Notes under the pieces: generated by a model
What the model was told of the DNA's origin: nothing
Database searches by the model: none
The model's input: only the letters and a program-made list of their open reading frames with translations
Origin: Paracoccus zhejiangensis
Lineage (GTDB): Bacteria > Pseudomonadota > Alphaproteobacteria > Rhodobacterales > Rhodobacteraceae
Assembly (NCBI RefSeq): GCF_002847445.1
Contig: NZ_CP025430.1
Coordinates: 2,108,001-2,172,000 of the forward strand
Length of the DNA: 64,000 bases
Direction: 5' to 3'
In this document: piece after piece, positions 35,009 through 44,693 of the stretch
Position numbering within the stretch: the stretch's first letter is position 1
Layout of the letters: each line of letters opens with the position of its first letter
Translations under genes and position numbers: made by a program

Positions 35009-38000
35009 TCAGTTGCGCATCGGCAGGCTTTCCCGACATCGCCTCGCCATCCGCGCCGCGACCGGGTCATGCTCCGCGGCAGCCTCGGCTTCGGCAAAGA
35101 AACGCGCTGCCAGGTCGGGTTCGCCCGCCTCCATTGCCTCCACCGCCCGGTCGAACCTGTCACGCGCGGCAATCAGGGCAAGGCGCTGCGCCTCGTCATA
35201 GACGTCCAGCATTTCGTGGACAGGCAGCGATGTGCTGAGCCCGCGCAAACGGACCTGTCCGAGGAACCGCAGGGCATGCCGTTCGGGATGCTCCAGCCCA
35301 GCCACGCAGGCCCCGGAGACGAGTGCCCGGCTGCCCAGTTCCTTGTTCAGGTCCTCCAACCGAGCGGCGACATTGACAGGCGTGCCCAGAACGCCGACCT
35401 GCATATGGTCTGGATCGCCGATCATCCCGAGGGTCAGGGGCCCCAGGTCCAGACCCGCGCCGAAGGCAAGGCGGGGCAGATCGCCGCGGTTGGCATTGTA
35501 ACCCGACAGCCCGCGCGCCATCGCCGTCACCCCGAACAGTGCCCTGTCAGGGCCGCCGGGAAACAGTGCCAGAAGCCCGTCCCCCATGTAATTCCCGACG
35601 AACCCGCCATGCGCCGCGATCGCCGGCTGCACATGTTCGAGATAGCGGTTGATCATCTGGATCGTGCGCCGCGCCCCGATTTCCTCGGCGATGCCGGTCG
35701 AGCCGCGGATGTCGACGAAGACCACCGTCATCTCGGTCTCGGCAAATTGGCTCAGCTCGACCTCGGTGATGCTGGCCTGGCCCAGAACCTGCATCAGGTG
35801 ATCGGGCACGAATCGTTGGTTCGCCAGGGTCTGGCGCTTCTGCGAGTTGAGCGCCGCCTGCACATCGCCCAGAAGACGCAGATTCTGCAGCCCGATGGCC
35901 GCTTGCCTGGCGAGGGTCTCGATCAGGTTGCGGCGTGACGGCGCGAAGACGTGCCGGCTCTGCTGGCTCGAGAGGTAGAGCGCACCCAGCAGTCTGTCCC
36001 CGTGCTGGATGGGCACGCAAAGCATCGCCTTGGGCAGGTCACCCCGCAAGCCTGCCGCAAAGGGTTCGGTCTCGGGGGCGTCCGAATGCTGGGTCGTCCG
36101 CGTGCGCAGGCAAAGGTCGATTGCAGGCCGCAATACGGCGGCAGGGATTTCCGGCGGACCCTTCGCTGGCTCCGCGTCACCACCATCGGCGGAATAGCTG
36201 GACAGACTCGTCCCACCCATCTCGTCGACCAGCGCCAGCGTGCAGGAATCCGCGTGACCGATCCGCATCGCCAACGTAGCAATCCGCGCCAGCAGGTCTT
36301 CGGGCGTGGTATTCTCGCTGAGGCTACCGACAAGGTCGATGAAGCCCTGCAGGTCGGCCGCGGCCATCCCGGAACTGCTGGCATGATCGAACTGACCATC
36401 GGGAATGCCCGCTTCGCCACAAATGGCATTGGCAAGCCCCGGCGCGCCCCAGTTCCGGGCAGCAGCGGCAGCCTCGCGGGCAGCCTCGCGCGCGGCCTCC
36501 GGGTGGCCTGCGCGGCGCAGGATATGGAAGCGGCGGCGATGGGCAAGGTAGGCAAAGAAGGGCGCCTGTGGTCCGGCCAGCGTGCAGGACTGATGCAGGG
36601 CCATCAGCGCCGCAGCCTGCCGGCCTTTCGCGGCCAGCCGTTCTGCCTTCAGCAACGCCAGCCGATGGGCCAGGTTGGCCGGGCCGCTACGGTTCCAGAA
36701 TTTCAGCCGCAACGTCTGCTTCCACGCGATGCGGCGCATCTTCACTGATTGCGCCGGATCGGCTTCGGCCAGCCAATAGGCGTTCAGCGCCCGCAAGAAG
36801 GCCAGTCCCGGCACCAGAACCTGCGCAATGATGTGGACCTCGTTCCTCGCCGCGAGGGCAAAGCGCTCTTCCGCCCGTTGATAGCGACCGGCCAGGTGAT
36901 CAAGAACCCCGGCGGCGATGGAACTGATGGCGGTCTGGACACCGTTCTCGAGCCGCCGGAACTCGGCGATCTTCGTCGGGTAGTCGAAATCATCGCCGCT
37001 TAGCTCTGGGGGCAGATCGGGCTTGCCCAGCAGGTGCAGCAACTGGCCCCAGGCGAGGAAACAATCCCTTACATGCGGCATTTCCGTGCGGCGCAGATAG
37101 TCGAGCAGTTCCGGATGGCGTCCGGGGGTGTCGACATGGCGACCCGAAAGGAAATCGGCATAAAGCGCCACGCCGGCGCAATAGGTGGCATCTTCCTGAT
37201 CGCCCGCCTCCCGGTTCCTGACCCAGCTGTCCGTCAGGTGTTCGACCACTTGGTCGAGCGGCTCTTTCCAGTGCCGGATGAAGGTGTCGAAGACGAATTT
37301 CGGCTTGGATTGCGGGGTGCCGTCATAGCGGGCGGCGCTCCTGATCGCCAGCTCGCCGAAGCCATAGCCGCGATCGATCATCCCAAGCCCGCCGCAAAGC
37401 ACCAGCCCCAGCATGGCAAAGCAATAGGGCGCCTGCGGGTTGAGACCGTGTTTCAGCGACAGGCGCGTGGCCGAGGCGGCAAGGACCGGGAAGAGGTTCG
37501 GTTCGGCGAAATAGGCGGCGGGGGCGGATTGGGCCATCAGCTGCACCGCTGCGCGTACCTGGGCGTCGCAGGCCTCGGGCAGATTGGCAAACCGGTCCAG
37601 ATCGGGTCCGCGCAGCGGCAAGACCGTGCGAAGAACCTCGGACAGCACCTTTACATGACTCGGGTGGCGCGGCAGAGGCACCCCGAGTTCGGCGGCGACA
37701 TCGATGCAGAGATCGGCGGCCTTCTGACCCTGATTGCCGGTCGAGAGATAGCGGATGCGCATCCCCTGGATATCGGCGATGTCATAAGGATCATCTGTAC
37801 GGGCCAGCGCCACCAGCGCGCTCGCCTCCATTTCGTCACGATCATTGAGCGCGAAGGCGCATTTTGTCTTCGACCGGTAGAGCCCGAGGCACAGCGCCGC
37901 ATGGGCCTCGTTCCAGCCCCCGCCCATCATCTCCTGGACCGTGCCGAGATAGTGCCGGGCAGTATCGAAGGCCAGCCCGAGCTGCGCCTGCTCGGCGGCG

Positions 38001-40285
38001 ACAAGACCCAGCTTCGCAAAGCGCTCGATCTCTCCCGGCTCCAGCCCGCCGACGCCGGCAACCGCGACATGGCCGAAGATCTCCACGGCGCGGCGCGGCA
38101 GGTCCTGATCGCGCACGGATTGCAGCATCAGCCGGGCGATCCGCAGATGACGCTCGGCCCTTGCTGCGTCGCCTAGCCGGTCATGCACGCCCTGGCGGAT
38201 CTGGTCGTGGCGAAACCTGTACCATGCCGGCCCCTGTCGGGGACTCGCATCGCCATCTGCCAGCTGCGCCGCAAAATAGGCATGATTCTTGTCCAGCGCA
38301 CGGATGACGGTCGCATCGATGGCGGGGATCAGCAGCGCAGCAACCTTGGGCAGGGGCAGGCTGGTGACCCAGCCCAAGGTTTCGAGATCGAAGGTCCCAC
38401 CGATGCAGGACGCGCTTTCGAGCAGGTCCAGCGTGGCGCGCGGTAGCGTCTGCAGACGTCCGGTCAGCAACGCCGCGACCGAGGCGGGCACCTCGGCACC
38501 GGTCAGCGCGGCCATGTCAACCTGCCAACCCGGCAGCCGAAGGTCAAAAGACAGCGCGCCCTGGGCGGCAAGCGAGGTGAGGTATTCCCTGAGGAAGAAG
38601 GCATTCCCCTGCGACGCCTCATGCACATGCCGGGCGAGTGCGCGCAGCACGCTCCGGGGGCGCGCGAGACTCGCTTCCAGCAGCTGCTCGACATCGCCCG
38701 TTGTCAGCGGACCCAGAGCGATCATTTCCGACCGGTCCGCCGCGCCGTGGCAGTCCTGGATCACCCGCCAGGCCGGATGCGCGGGATCCACCTCGTTCGA
38801 GCGATAGCCGAGGATCAGGATGAAATGGCTGAGGCCCGGCATCGCGGCTATGGCCTGCAAAAGATGCAGCGAGGCATGATCTGCCCATTGGACATCATCC
38901 AGAAACAGGATCATCGGCGTCTTCCGGGTTGCGAAGACCTCGATGAAGCGACCGACGACCCCGATGAAGCGCCGGTTCGCCTCGGCTGGCGGGATGTCCT
39001 CGGGCGTCGGCTGCGGGCCGATCAGGATGGCGAGTTCCGGGATCAATTCGGTCAAAAGCCCGGCGAAACGGCCCAGCCTGTTTTGCAACTCGACCCGATA
39101 CCCGGCCAGAACGGCCTCCTCGGCGCCAAGGATCGGGCGCAGCAGACCGCGCGCTGCTTGCAAAAAGGCCAGATAGGGCTGGTCGCGCTTGAAGCGGTCG
39201 AACTTTCCGGCAAGCAACCGGACGCCATCACCCATGTGATGCCAGCGCATCTGCATGACGAAGGCGGTCTTGCCGATACCGCTGGGGCCAGAGACGGAAA
39301 CCACGGTCCGCTTGCCCCGCAGCAACCCGTCCTCCACGGCGGCCCGCAGCCGTTCCTGCTCGACCGCGCGGCCATAAAGCCGGTCTGCAAGCCGGAAGCG
39401 GGTCGAAATCCCGCGCCCCGCGAGGTCGAACTCACGAATGACGCCGGTCCGGGCGAACTGTTCGGCACAATGATCCAGGTCGCATTGCAGCCCGAAGGCG
39501 CTGGCATAGCGGTCATCGGGGTCTTTCTGCAGCAGCTGGCGGGTGATGCGCATCAGCATCACCGGCAGGTCATCGCGCCCCTGCTCAAAGGCCGGAATCT
39601 CGCGTGCGACATGGGCATAGCCCTGCTCCAGCGGATCGGTGTCGGGATAGAGCGTCCTGCCGCTGATCATTTCGGCGAAGGTCGCCCCGAGGGCATAAAG
39701 ATCGGCCAGGTTGTCGACGGGGACCTCGATCCTGCCGCTCAGTTCCGGTGCAGCGTAATGTGGCGATGCACCGATTTCGCCGGCGGCGAGGCCCGACTGG
39801 CCCCAATGGGTCGTGGCGCAATCGAGGCCGAGACATTGCGCACCCGCACCGCCGGCGCGGATCAGCAACCGTGCCGGGCGCAGGTCCCGGTGCAGGATGC
39901 CGGCCGCGTGCAGCCCTACGGTCAGTCGCGCCAGTTCCAGCATTGTACCGAGCAGAACCGCGACCCGCATCCCCTGCTCCGGGATCATCTCCGCCAGCAG
40001 CGTCTGGCCCTCGTCAGCGACAGCCAGAACGCCCGGAGTTTCTGCGCCGCACGCCACGAGCGGACGCGCGCAAAGTCCTTGATCGACCCGAAGCGCCAAT
40101 TTTGCCGCCAGCCCAAGGCGTGCGGCGAGAAGCCGCTCGGCCCCCGCTGGTCCTCGATCAGGTGCCAGAAACCACGCCGCCGTCCCATCCTGCAACCGGC
40201 CATGCCAGACCGCCCCTGTCGCATCCCGGGTGACGAGACGGTCGAGGTGCTGGTCTGCCGCTCCGGCCCGTATCGCGGTATCCAT
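35009..40285 (-). CDS. Kinase-like / AAA ATPase / GAF / class III nucleotide cyclase fusion
   Basis: The 1758-residue protein has, in order, a protein-kinase-like domain (about 20-285), an ATPase domain with Walker A GPSGIGKT (333-340) and Walker B MILFLDDVQWAD, a long helical TPR-like region (about 700-1290), a GAF domain (about 1320-1480) and a class III cyclase domain (about 1515-1690). The kinase part has HRD (132-134), but the following Asn is Arg139, no DFG is seen and no clear beta-3 Lys, so it is probably a pseudokinase. The cyclase keeps both metal Asp (Asp1525, Asp1569) and Asn1638/Arg1642; the purine-selecting positions are Asn1565 and Gly1631, so cAMP versus cGMP is open. It follows the lipoxygenase-like gene by 23 bp. 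Confidence 0.88.
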   Translation of the reverse strand: MDTAIRAGAADQHLDRLVTRDATGAVWHGRLQDGTAAWFLAPDRGPAGAERLLAARLGLAAKLALRVDQGLCARPLVACGAETPGVLAVADEGQTLLAEMIPEQGMRVAVLLGTMLELARLTVGLHAAGILHRDLRPARLLIRAGGAGAQCLGLDCATTHWGQSGLAAGEIGASPHYAAPELSGRIEVPVDNLADLYALGATFAEMISGRTLYPDTDPLEQGYAHVAREIPAFEQGRDDLPVMLMRITRQLLQKDPDDRYASAFGLQCDLDHCAEQFARTGVIREFDLAGRGISTRFRLADRLYGRAVEQERLRAAVEDGLLRGKRTVVSVSGPSGIGKTAFVMQMRWHHMGDGVRLLAGKFDRFKRDQPYLAFLQAARGLLRPILGAEEAVLAGYRVELQNRLGRFAGLLTELIPELAILIGPQPTPEDIPPAEANRRFIGVVGRFIEVFATRKTPMILFLDDVQWADHASLHLLQAIAAMPGLSHFILILGYRSNEVDPAHPAWRVIQDCHGAADRSEMIALGPLTTGDVEQLLEASLARPRSVLRALARHVHEASQGNAFFLREYLTSLAAQGALSFDLRLPGWQVDMAALTGAEVPASVAALLTGRLQTLPRATLDLLESASCIGGTFDLETLGWVTSLPLPKVAALLIPAIDATVIRALDKNHAYFAAQLADGDASPRQGPAWYRFRHDQIRQGVHDRLGDAARAERHLRIARLMLQSVRDQDLPRRAVEIFGHVAVAGVGGLEPGEIERFAKLGLVAAEQAQLGLAFDTARHYLGTVQEMMGGGWNEAHAALCLGLYRSKTKCAFALNDRDEMEASALVALARTDDPYDIADIQGMRIRYLSTGNQGQKAADLCIDVAAELGVPLPRHPSHVKVLSEVLRTVLPLRGPDLDRFANLPEACDAQVRAAVQLMAQSAPAAYFAEPNLFPVLAASATRLSLKHGLNPQAPYCFAMLGLVLCGGLGMIDRGYGFGELAIRSAARYDGTPQSKPKFVFDTFIRHWKEPLDQVVEHLTDSWVRNREAGDQEDATYCAGVALYADFLSGRHVDTPGRHPELLDYLRRTEMPHVRDCFLAWGQLLHLLGKPDLPPELSGDDFDYPTKIAEFRRLENGVQTAISSIAAGVLDHLAGRYQRAEERFALAARNEVHIIAQVLVPGLAFLRALNAYWLAEADPAQSVKMRRIAWKQTLRLKFWNRSGPANLAHRLALLKAERLAAKGRQAAALMALHQSCTLAGPQAPFFAYLAHRRRFHILRRAGHPEAAREAAREAAAAARNWGAPGLANAICGEAGIPDGQFDHASSSGMAAADLQGFIDLVGSLSENTTPEDLLARIATLAMRIGHADSCTLALVDEMGGTSLSSYSADGGDAEPAKGPPEIPAAVLRPAIDLCLRTRTTQHSDAPETEPFAAGLRGDLPKAMLCVPIQHGDRLLGALYLSSQQSRHVFAPSRRNLIETLARQAAIGLQNLRLLGDVQAALNSQKRQTLANQRFVPDHLMQVLGQASITEVELSQFAETEMTVVFVDIRGSTGIAEEIGARRTIQMINRYLEHVQPAIAAHGGFVGNYMGDGLLALFPGGPDRALFGVTAMARGLSGYNANRGDLPRLAFGAGLDLGPLTLGMIGDPDHMQVGVLGTPVNVAARLEDLNKELGSRALVSGACVAGLEHPERHALRFLGQVRLRGLSTSLPVHEMLDVYDEAQRLALIAARDRFDRAVEAMEAGEPDLAARFFAEAEAAAEHDPVAARMARRCRESLPMRN

Positions 40286-40308
40286 GGCCGGTGTCCTTCG
40301 CTCCCGGC

Positions 40309-41886
40309 CTAGTACTGGATGCTCTGCGGGATCGTCCGTTCATAGGGGACGCTTTGCCGCGGCGTTGACTCGATCGGCTCCAGCGGCTGGCAATTCGTGA
40401 CGGCAGTGGGGCCCAGTGGATCATCGCTGGCCGGCACCGTCTTCAGCAGAGCCTGGTTGACCTTCTTGAGGTTCTGGTTGAACTCGGCCGCCGCCTGCAG
40501 CAGCCCGGGAATCGGCAGGGCATATTTCGTGTCGACCAGGTTGGGCTGGATCGCCCAGGCTTGGAAGAACATGTACTGGCACAGGGCCGCCCGCTGCATG
40601 TCATTGGGGCTGAAGATTGGGTCCTTCTCGTTGTCGACCGGCGCTTCGTTCCGTGTCTCCGGCGGTGCGCGGCGAATGCGCAGGCATTTCTCGACCGCGG
40701 TGATCTGGTTCGAGAAGCTCCAGTGATCGCCACCATGCGAGACCGAGCCGTTCCACATGTAGATGGCCATGACCCGCGCCAGCGTATCACCCTCGGCAAT
40801 CTGCTCGGCCCCCGGAAAGCCGCGCACATGGGTATTCAGATAGCGCGCCCAAAGCCGGGTATAGGCCAGCATATCGCCATTTTGCTTGATGTAATCCGCG
40901 ACAACCGTGCAGAAGGGCAGAAAGGCATCCTCGAAATAGCGCGCCAGCCAATTGCCGTAGAATGTATCGAACAGCGGATGCTGCGCGTTGGAATATTGCG
41001 GGTTCATGTAATCATATTCGGGATAGGCGACCGGATCATATCCCTTTTCCGCCGTCAGACCCGAATAGCCCGCGCCGAAAAGCAGCTTCAGATTATAGGC
41101 ATTTCCAGTCAGCGGATCGAAGCGCGTTCCCTGGGCATTGTTGTTCACCACCGATTCCGCGCTTTCCAGAACCGCGTTGTCCAGCGCCAGCGAATAGGCG
41201 CTGTGCGGGGCGAACATCTGGAAGATCGGATGGTTCATCGGCAATGCGGTCTTGGTGATGGCGTTCACCGAGTTCATCGGGAAATGCAGCGCCGGATGCA
41301 CCACAAAGAGCACGTGATAGGAGGCCCCCTGCAGACCATAGACCATGGCGATGCCGAAGGAGCTGTCGGTATCGCGCATCAACAGCCCATCGACCTCGAT
41401 GATGCGACAGCAGTTCCTGCCCTGCGCATCCTCGCGGAAGAAGACCTTGGTGGGCGCGACATACATGCCCTCCAGCGGGTCGATCAGCTTCATCGCGGTG
41501 AAATCATACTTGGTCCAGAGGCCGCTGTTCAGGTCATCGATGATATCCTGTTCATCCGCAAAGGCCTTGCGGCAGGCCGCGATTTCCTCGTCCTGCATCC
41601 GGACCCGGAACCGGGTGAACAGCGTCGTGGTCATGATCTCGTTGAACCGTGCCAGTGTAACGCCCTTCCAGGATGACACCGCCGCGGAATACTGCGCCGC
41701 GTAGGCCGGATAGCCGATCCGTGCCTGCAGATAGCGCGCGCCAATGGCTTCGTTGAACAGCAAGGCCTCCATCGGCGGGATGTTCAGCACCTCGTCGGCG
41801 CAGATCAGCGGATGCGACGGCGAGGGCTGTGGCCATGGCCCCTTGCGCGCATAGAGGAACTGGTCGGGCAAATCGCTCATGGTCAT
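40309..41886 (-). CDS. Lipoxygenase-like non-heme iron oxygenase
   Basis: Lipoxygenases add O2 to polyunsaturated fatty acids. This 525-residue protein has the central pattern VVHPALH (His197, His201), then 17 residues, then HPIFQMFAPH (219-228) followed by YSLALDN, matching the HP....L.PH...T..IN segment of bacterial lipoxygenases. SHGGDHWSF (His384, His388) sits where the H...NF ligand motif is expected. The first pair is H-x3-H rather than H-x4-H, and the C-terminus is Tyr, not the usual Ile, so it is a divergent member. The ATG at 41886 is preceded by GGGAG. It is the first gene of a two-gene operon with the cyclase fusion. Confidence 0.6.
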   Translation of the reverse strand: MTMSDLPDQFLYARKGPWPQPSPSHPLICADEVLNIPPMEALLFNEAIGARYLQARIGYPAYAAQYSAAVSSWKGVTLARFNEIMTTTLFTRFRVRMQDEEIAACRKAFADEQDIIDDLNSGLWTKYDFTAMKLIDPLEGMYVAPTKVFFREDAQGRNCCRIIEVDGLLMRDTDSSFGIAMVYGLQGASYHVLFVVHPALHFPMNSVNAITKTALPMNHPIFQMFAPHSAYSLALDNAVLESAESVVNNNAQGTRFDPLTGNAYNLKLLFGAGYSGLTAEKGYDPVAYPEYDYMNPQYSNAQHPLFDTFYGNWLARYFEDAFLPFCTVVADYIKQNGDMLAYTRLWARYLNTHVRGFPGAEQIAEGDTLARVMAIYMWNGSVSHGGDHWSFSNQITAVEKCLRIRRAPPETRNEAPVDNEKDPIFSPNDMQRAALCQYMFFQAWAIQPNLVDTKYALPIPGLLQAAAEFNQNLKKVNQALLKTVPASDDPLGPTAVTNCQPLEPIESTPRQSVPYERTIPQSIQY

Positions 41887-42350
41887 GCGCAGTCTCCCAT
41901 TGGCTCAGAAGCATGTGGGACGTGCGCAATGATGAAGACCGAGCAGGCGTCAACTGCCGTCGCAAGGTGCGAAAAGACCTTGCGGTCGAGGGAATTGTTA
42001 CCCAACAAGCACTCCCCACCCAATCACGCCAGCAAATTGCCCATGAGTCAAGGCGGATGCCGAATTGGACATCAAATACGCGCGGCGGACATGGTCATAT
42101 TGAACCAATAACCGATCCCCATCCATGTCATAAAACTGACCCCCGGATTTACCGAATTTACTAGGTAAATTATTTGACGGAATAGGTTATTTTTCCTGCT
42201 TCTCCGCCTGGAATGCGACCGGTTGAAATCACCCACTCCACCGGCAATGGCGTCAGAAAAATGCACTGGCTTTCAATCAGGCCATCGCGGAATTGTTGCG
42301 CGGCCGGGTATCTCTGGCTACCGTTCGAGGACAGGGCGACGGTAGGATTG
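41887..42350. promoter_or_regulatory. Divergent promoter region of the oxygenase-cyclase operon and sulP
   Basis: This 464-bp spacer holds no convincing gene. It is AT-richer than its surroundings between about 42060 and 42200 and contains the palindrome at 42155-42171. It should carry the promoters of both divergent units. Confidence 0.5.
42155..42171. promoter_or_regulatory. Perfect 17-bp palindrome, candidate operator
   Basis: AATTTAC-TAG-GTAAATT is a perfect 7-3-7 inverted repeat in the AT-rich part of the divergent promoter, 180 bp before the preferred sulP start and 269 bp before the oxygenase start. The protein that would bind it is unknown. Confidence 0.45.
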
Positions 42351-44648
42351 ATGAACTCCGACAGCGACAGTGACGATCCGGCGGGGATCGCGGGTCCATC
42401 CGCCGCGATTGCCGTGGTCCATCACGCAACCGTTTTCCGATCCGCGGCATTAGGGGCCGTTCTTGGCATCGACGCCGTTGGCCATTGCATTGCACTGGCC
42501 ACACTCTGCTTCGCCGGTGGACTGGTTGGCGGGCTTGGACTGGGCGCGACCGCCTTCGTTCTCGGCAGCGTCATCGTGACCATCAGCCAGACCATGATCG
42601 GAAAGCTGCCGCTGTCTCTTGCGATCTCGCAGGACACCAGTATCTCGCTGCTGGCCCCGGCCGCGATCGCGGCGGGGCTGATGGCCAACGGCCCGGTCGA
42701 GGCCAATGTCATCACCACCTTTGCCGTGCTCGGCCTCTCGGCGGTGGTCTCGGGCCTGCTTTTCTGGGCGGTCGGTCGGTTTCGCCTCGGGCGCATCGTC
42801 AGGGCCTTCCCCTATCCCGTGGCCGCGGGTTTCCTAGCCAGTTCGGGCTGCCTGCTGGTGATGGCCGCCCTGTCGATCCTGCTGGCCGGTTCCCCGCACG
42901 GTCAGATTTCCGCCGCGTTGATGGACCCGGTCGTCTGGAGCAACCTGGTCCCTGCCCTCGCCTTCGTCGCCGCCCTCTTCCTCGCCATCCGATGGTTCCA
43001 CGGCATCGTCGGCATGCTTGCCGCCTTTGCCTTTGCACTTCTTGGCTTCTACGCCTGTCTTTCCTGGCTGGGGATCGATTCCACAGAGGCGCGAGACCTG
43101 CATCTTCTCCCCAACTTCGGCGGCGATGGTCCACTGGGGATCGCCCGGCTGTCTCTCGGCGAGGTGGACTGGAACGCCGTCGCCTATGCCACGCCAATCA
43201 TTGCCAGCGTGGCGCTGATCAATCTGGTCGCGGTCCTGCTGAACATAACCGGGATCGAGCTTGCGCTGGAATCAGAGGTCAAGGTCGATCATGAACTGAA
43301 GATCGTCGGGGCGACGAACCTGCTGGTCGGCGCTTTCGGCTGCGTTGCCGCATTTGCACAGGGCGGCGCGAATATCTTTGCCGGGCGGATGGGTGCGCAG
43401 CGTGGCGCGCTCAGCGCGGGGTTTCTTCTCGTCCTTGGGCCGGCCTGCTTCTTTGCCACCACGCTGGCCGGGGCCGTGCCGATCTTCGTGGCGACCGGCC
43501 TTCTGATCTTCATCGGCATCACCATGATCGAGAGCTGGCTGTTCCAGACCCGCCGCCGACTGCGGGCGGGAGACTGGACGATCATCTGCGGCATTGTCGC
43601 GGTGACGCTGGTTCTGGGCATCCTGCCCGCGGTTCTGGTCGGGCTGTTCCTCGCCGTGCTCAGCTTTGCCATCACCAGCGCGCGGCTGCCGGTGGTCGAT
43701 TTCATCACCGATGGCCGGGCCCGGCGCAGCGTGGTCGATCGCTCGCTCGAGGAAGACGGGCGCTTGAGCCAGCACGGCAACCGCATCCAGATCCTGCACC
43801 TGCAGGGCGCGCTGTTCTTCGGCTCGGTCGAGAACATGATCACGATCACCCATCGGCTTCTTCTGAGGGAGCCCCAGTCGGCTTTCGTCATCCTCGACTG
43901 CGAAGAGCTTGACCTGATCGACTCATCTGCCTGCGCCGGACTGGCCAAGCTGCGCCAATTGCTGGCGCGCCGTGGGGTCATACCGTTGCTCGCGGGGCTG
44001 AGCGAGGCCAATCGCCGCGCATTGGAGCAATGGGCGGTGCAGGTTCAGGACAGTCCGGATCGGGTGCTTGGCATCCGCACGGCCGCGACTCTGGATGAAG
44101 CGCTCGAGGCATGCGAGAACGAGTTGCTGGATCACAGGGAACCCATGGCCGGCAGATCCCTGGATGACCTGCTGGCCGAGTTGAGCGACAGCCATCCCCG
44201 CCGGGGCGACCTGCTGCAGCGGATGACGCGCATGGACCTTGCGCCGGGTGATCGGCTCATCCGTCAGGGCGACCCGACCACGGACATCTTTTTCGTCGAA
44301 TACGGCCGGCTTTCGGTTTCGATCACATCGCCGGCCGGCGCGAGCCTTCGCGTCCGGTCGCTCGGACCCGGGGCGGTGGTCGGCGAGATGGCGCATATCC
44401 TCGACCTGCCGCGCAGCACCGAAGTGATGGCGGCGACGGCCTGCGTGGTCCATCGCCTTGACGAGCAGGCTGTAAGCGCGATCCTGCGCGACGACCCCGA
44501 GCTTTCGGCCCTGCTTTACAAGGTACTGGCCCATGCGCTTGCGCTGAAGCTGCTGAAAGCAAATGTCCTGATCGGGGATATGCGGGCGCCACGCCTGCGG
44601 CCGCCGTCAGCTGACCAACGCACTGCGCCGCGATCTACCCGGCCTTGA
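42351..44648 (+). CDS. SulP-family anion transporter with STAS and cyclic-nucleotide-binding domains
   Basis: The 765-residue protein has about ten to twelve membrane segments (about 20-430) with the SulP marks SLAISQDTSISLLAPAA and LVAVLLNITGIELAL, then a STAS domain (about 460-590; ILHLQGALFFGS and LDCEELDLIDSSACAGL), then a C-terminal cNMP-binding domain (about 625-745; APGDRLIRQGDPTTDIFFVE and the PGAVVGEMAHILDLPRST phosphate cassette). SulP proteins move sulfate, bicarbonate or carboxylates. The second domain pair suggests control by cyclic nucleotides, which the divergent cyclase might supply. The ATG at 42351 gives a hydrophilic start; an ATG at 42213 is the alternative. Confidence 0.88.
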   Translation: MNSDSDSDDPAGIAGPSAAIAVVHHATVFRSAALGAVLGIDAVGHCIALATLCFAGGLVGGLGLGATAFVLGSVIVTISQTMIGKLPLSLAISQDTSISLLAPAAIAAGLMANGPVEANVITTFAVLGLSAVVSGLLFWAVGRFRLGRIVRAFPYPVAAGFLASSGCLLVMAALSILLAGSPHGQISAALMDPVVWSNLVPALAFVAALFLAIRWFHGIVGMLAAFAFALLGFYACLSWLGIDSTEARDLHLLPNFGGDGPLGIARLSLGEVDWNAVAYATPIIASVALINLVAVLLNITGIELALESEVKVDHELKIVGATNLLVGAFGCVAAFAQGGANIFAGRMGAQRGALSAGFLLVLGPACFFATTLAGAVPIFVATGLLIFIGITMIESWLFQTRRRLRAGDWTIICGIVAVTLVLGILPAVLVGLFLAVLSFAITSARLPVVDFITDGRARRSVVDRSLEEDGRLSQHGNRIQILHLQGALFFGSVENMITITHRLLLREPQSAFVILDCEELDLIDSSACAGLAKLRQLLARRGVIPLLAGLSEANRRALEQWAVQVQDSPDRVLGIRTAATLDEALEACENELLDHREPMAGRSLDDLLAELSDSHPRRGDLLQRMTRMDLAPGDRLIRQGDPTTDIFFVEYGRLSVSITSPAGASLRVRSLGPGAVVGEMAHILDLPRSTEVMAATACVVHRLDEQAVSAILRDDPELSALLYKVLAHALALKLLKANVLIGDMRAPRLRPPSADQRTAPRSTRP

Positions 44649-44693
44649 TGGCGAAGGATGAACGGCCCGCCCTCACCCCGGGCTGCAACCGCC

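Noticed and set aside
34383..35039. Minus-strand frame of 218 codons spanning the transposon right boundary.
   Set aside because: It crosses the end and target duplication into host DNA and shows no family; antisense artefact.
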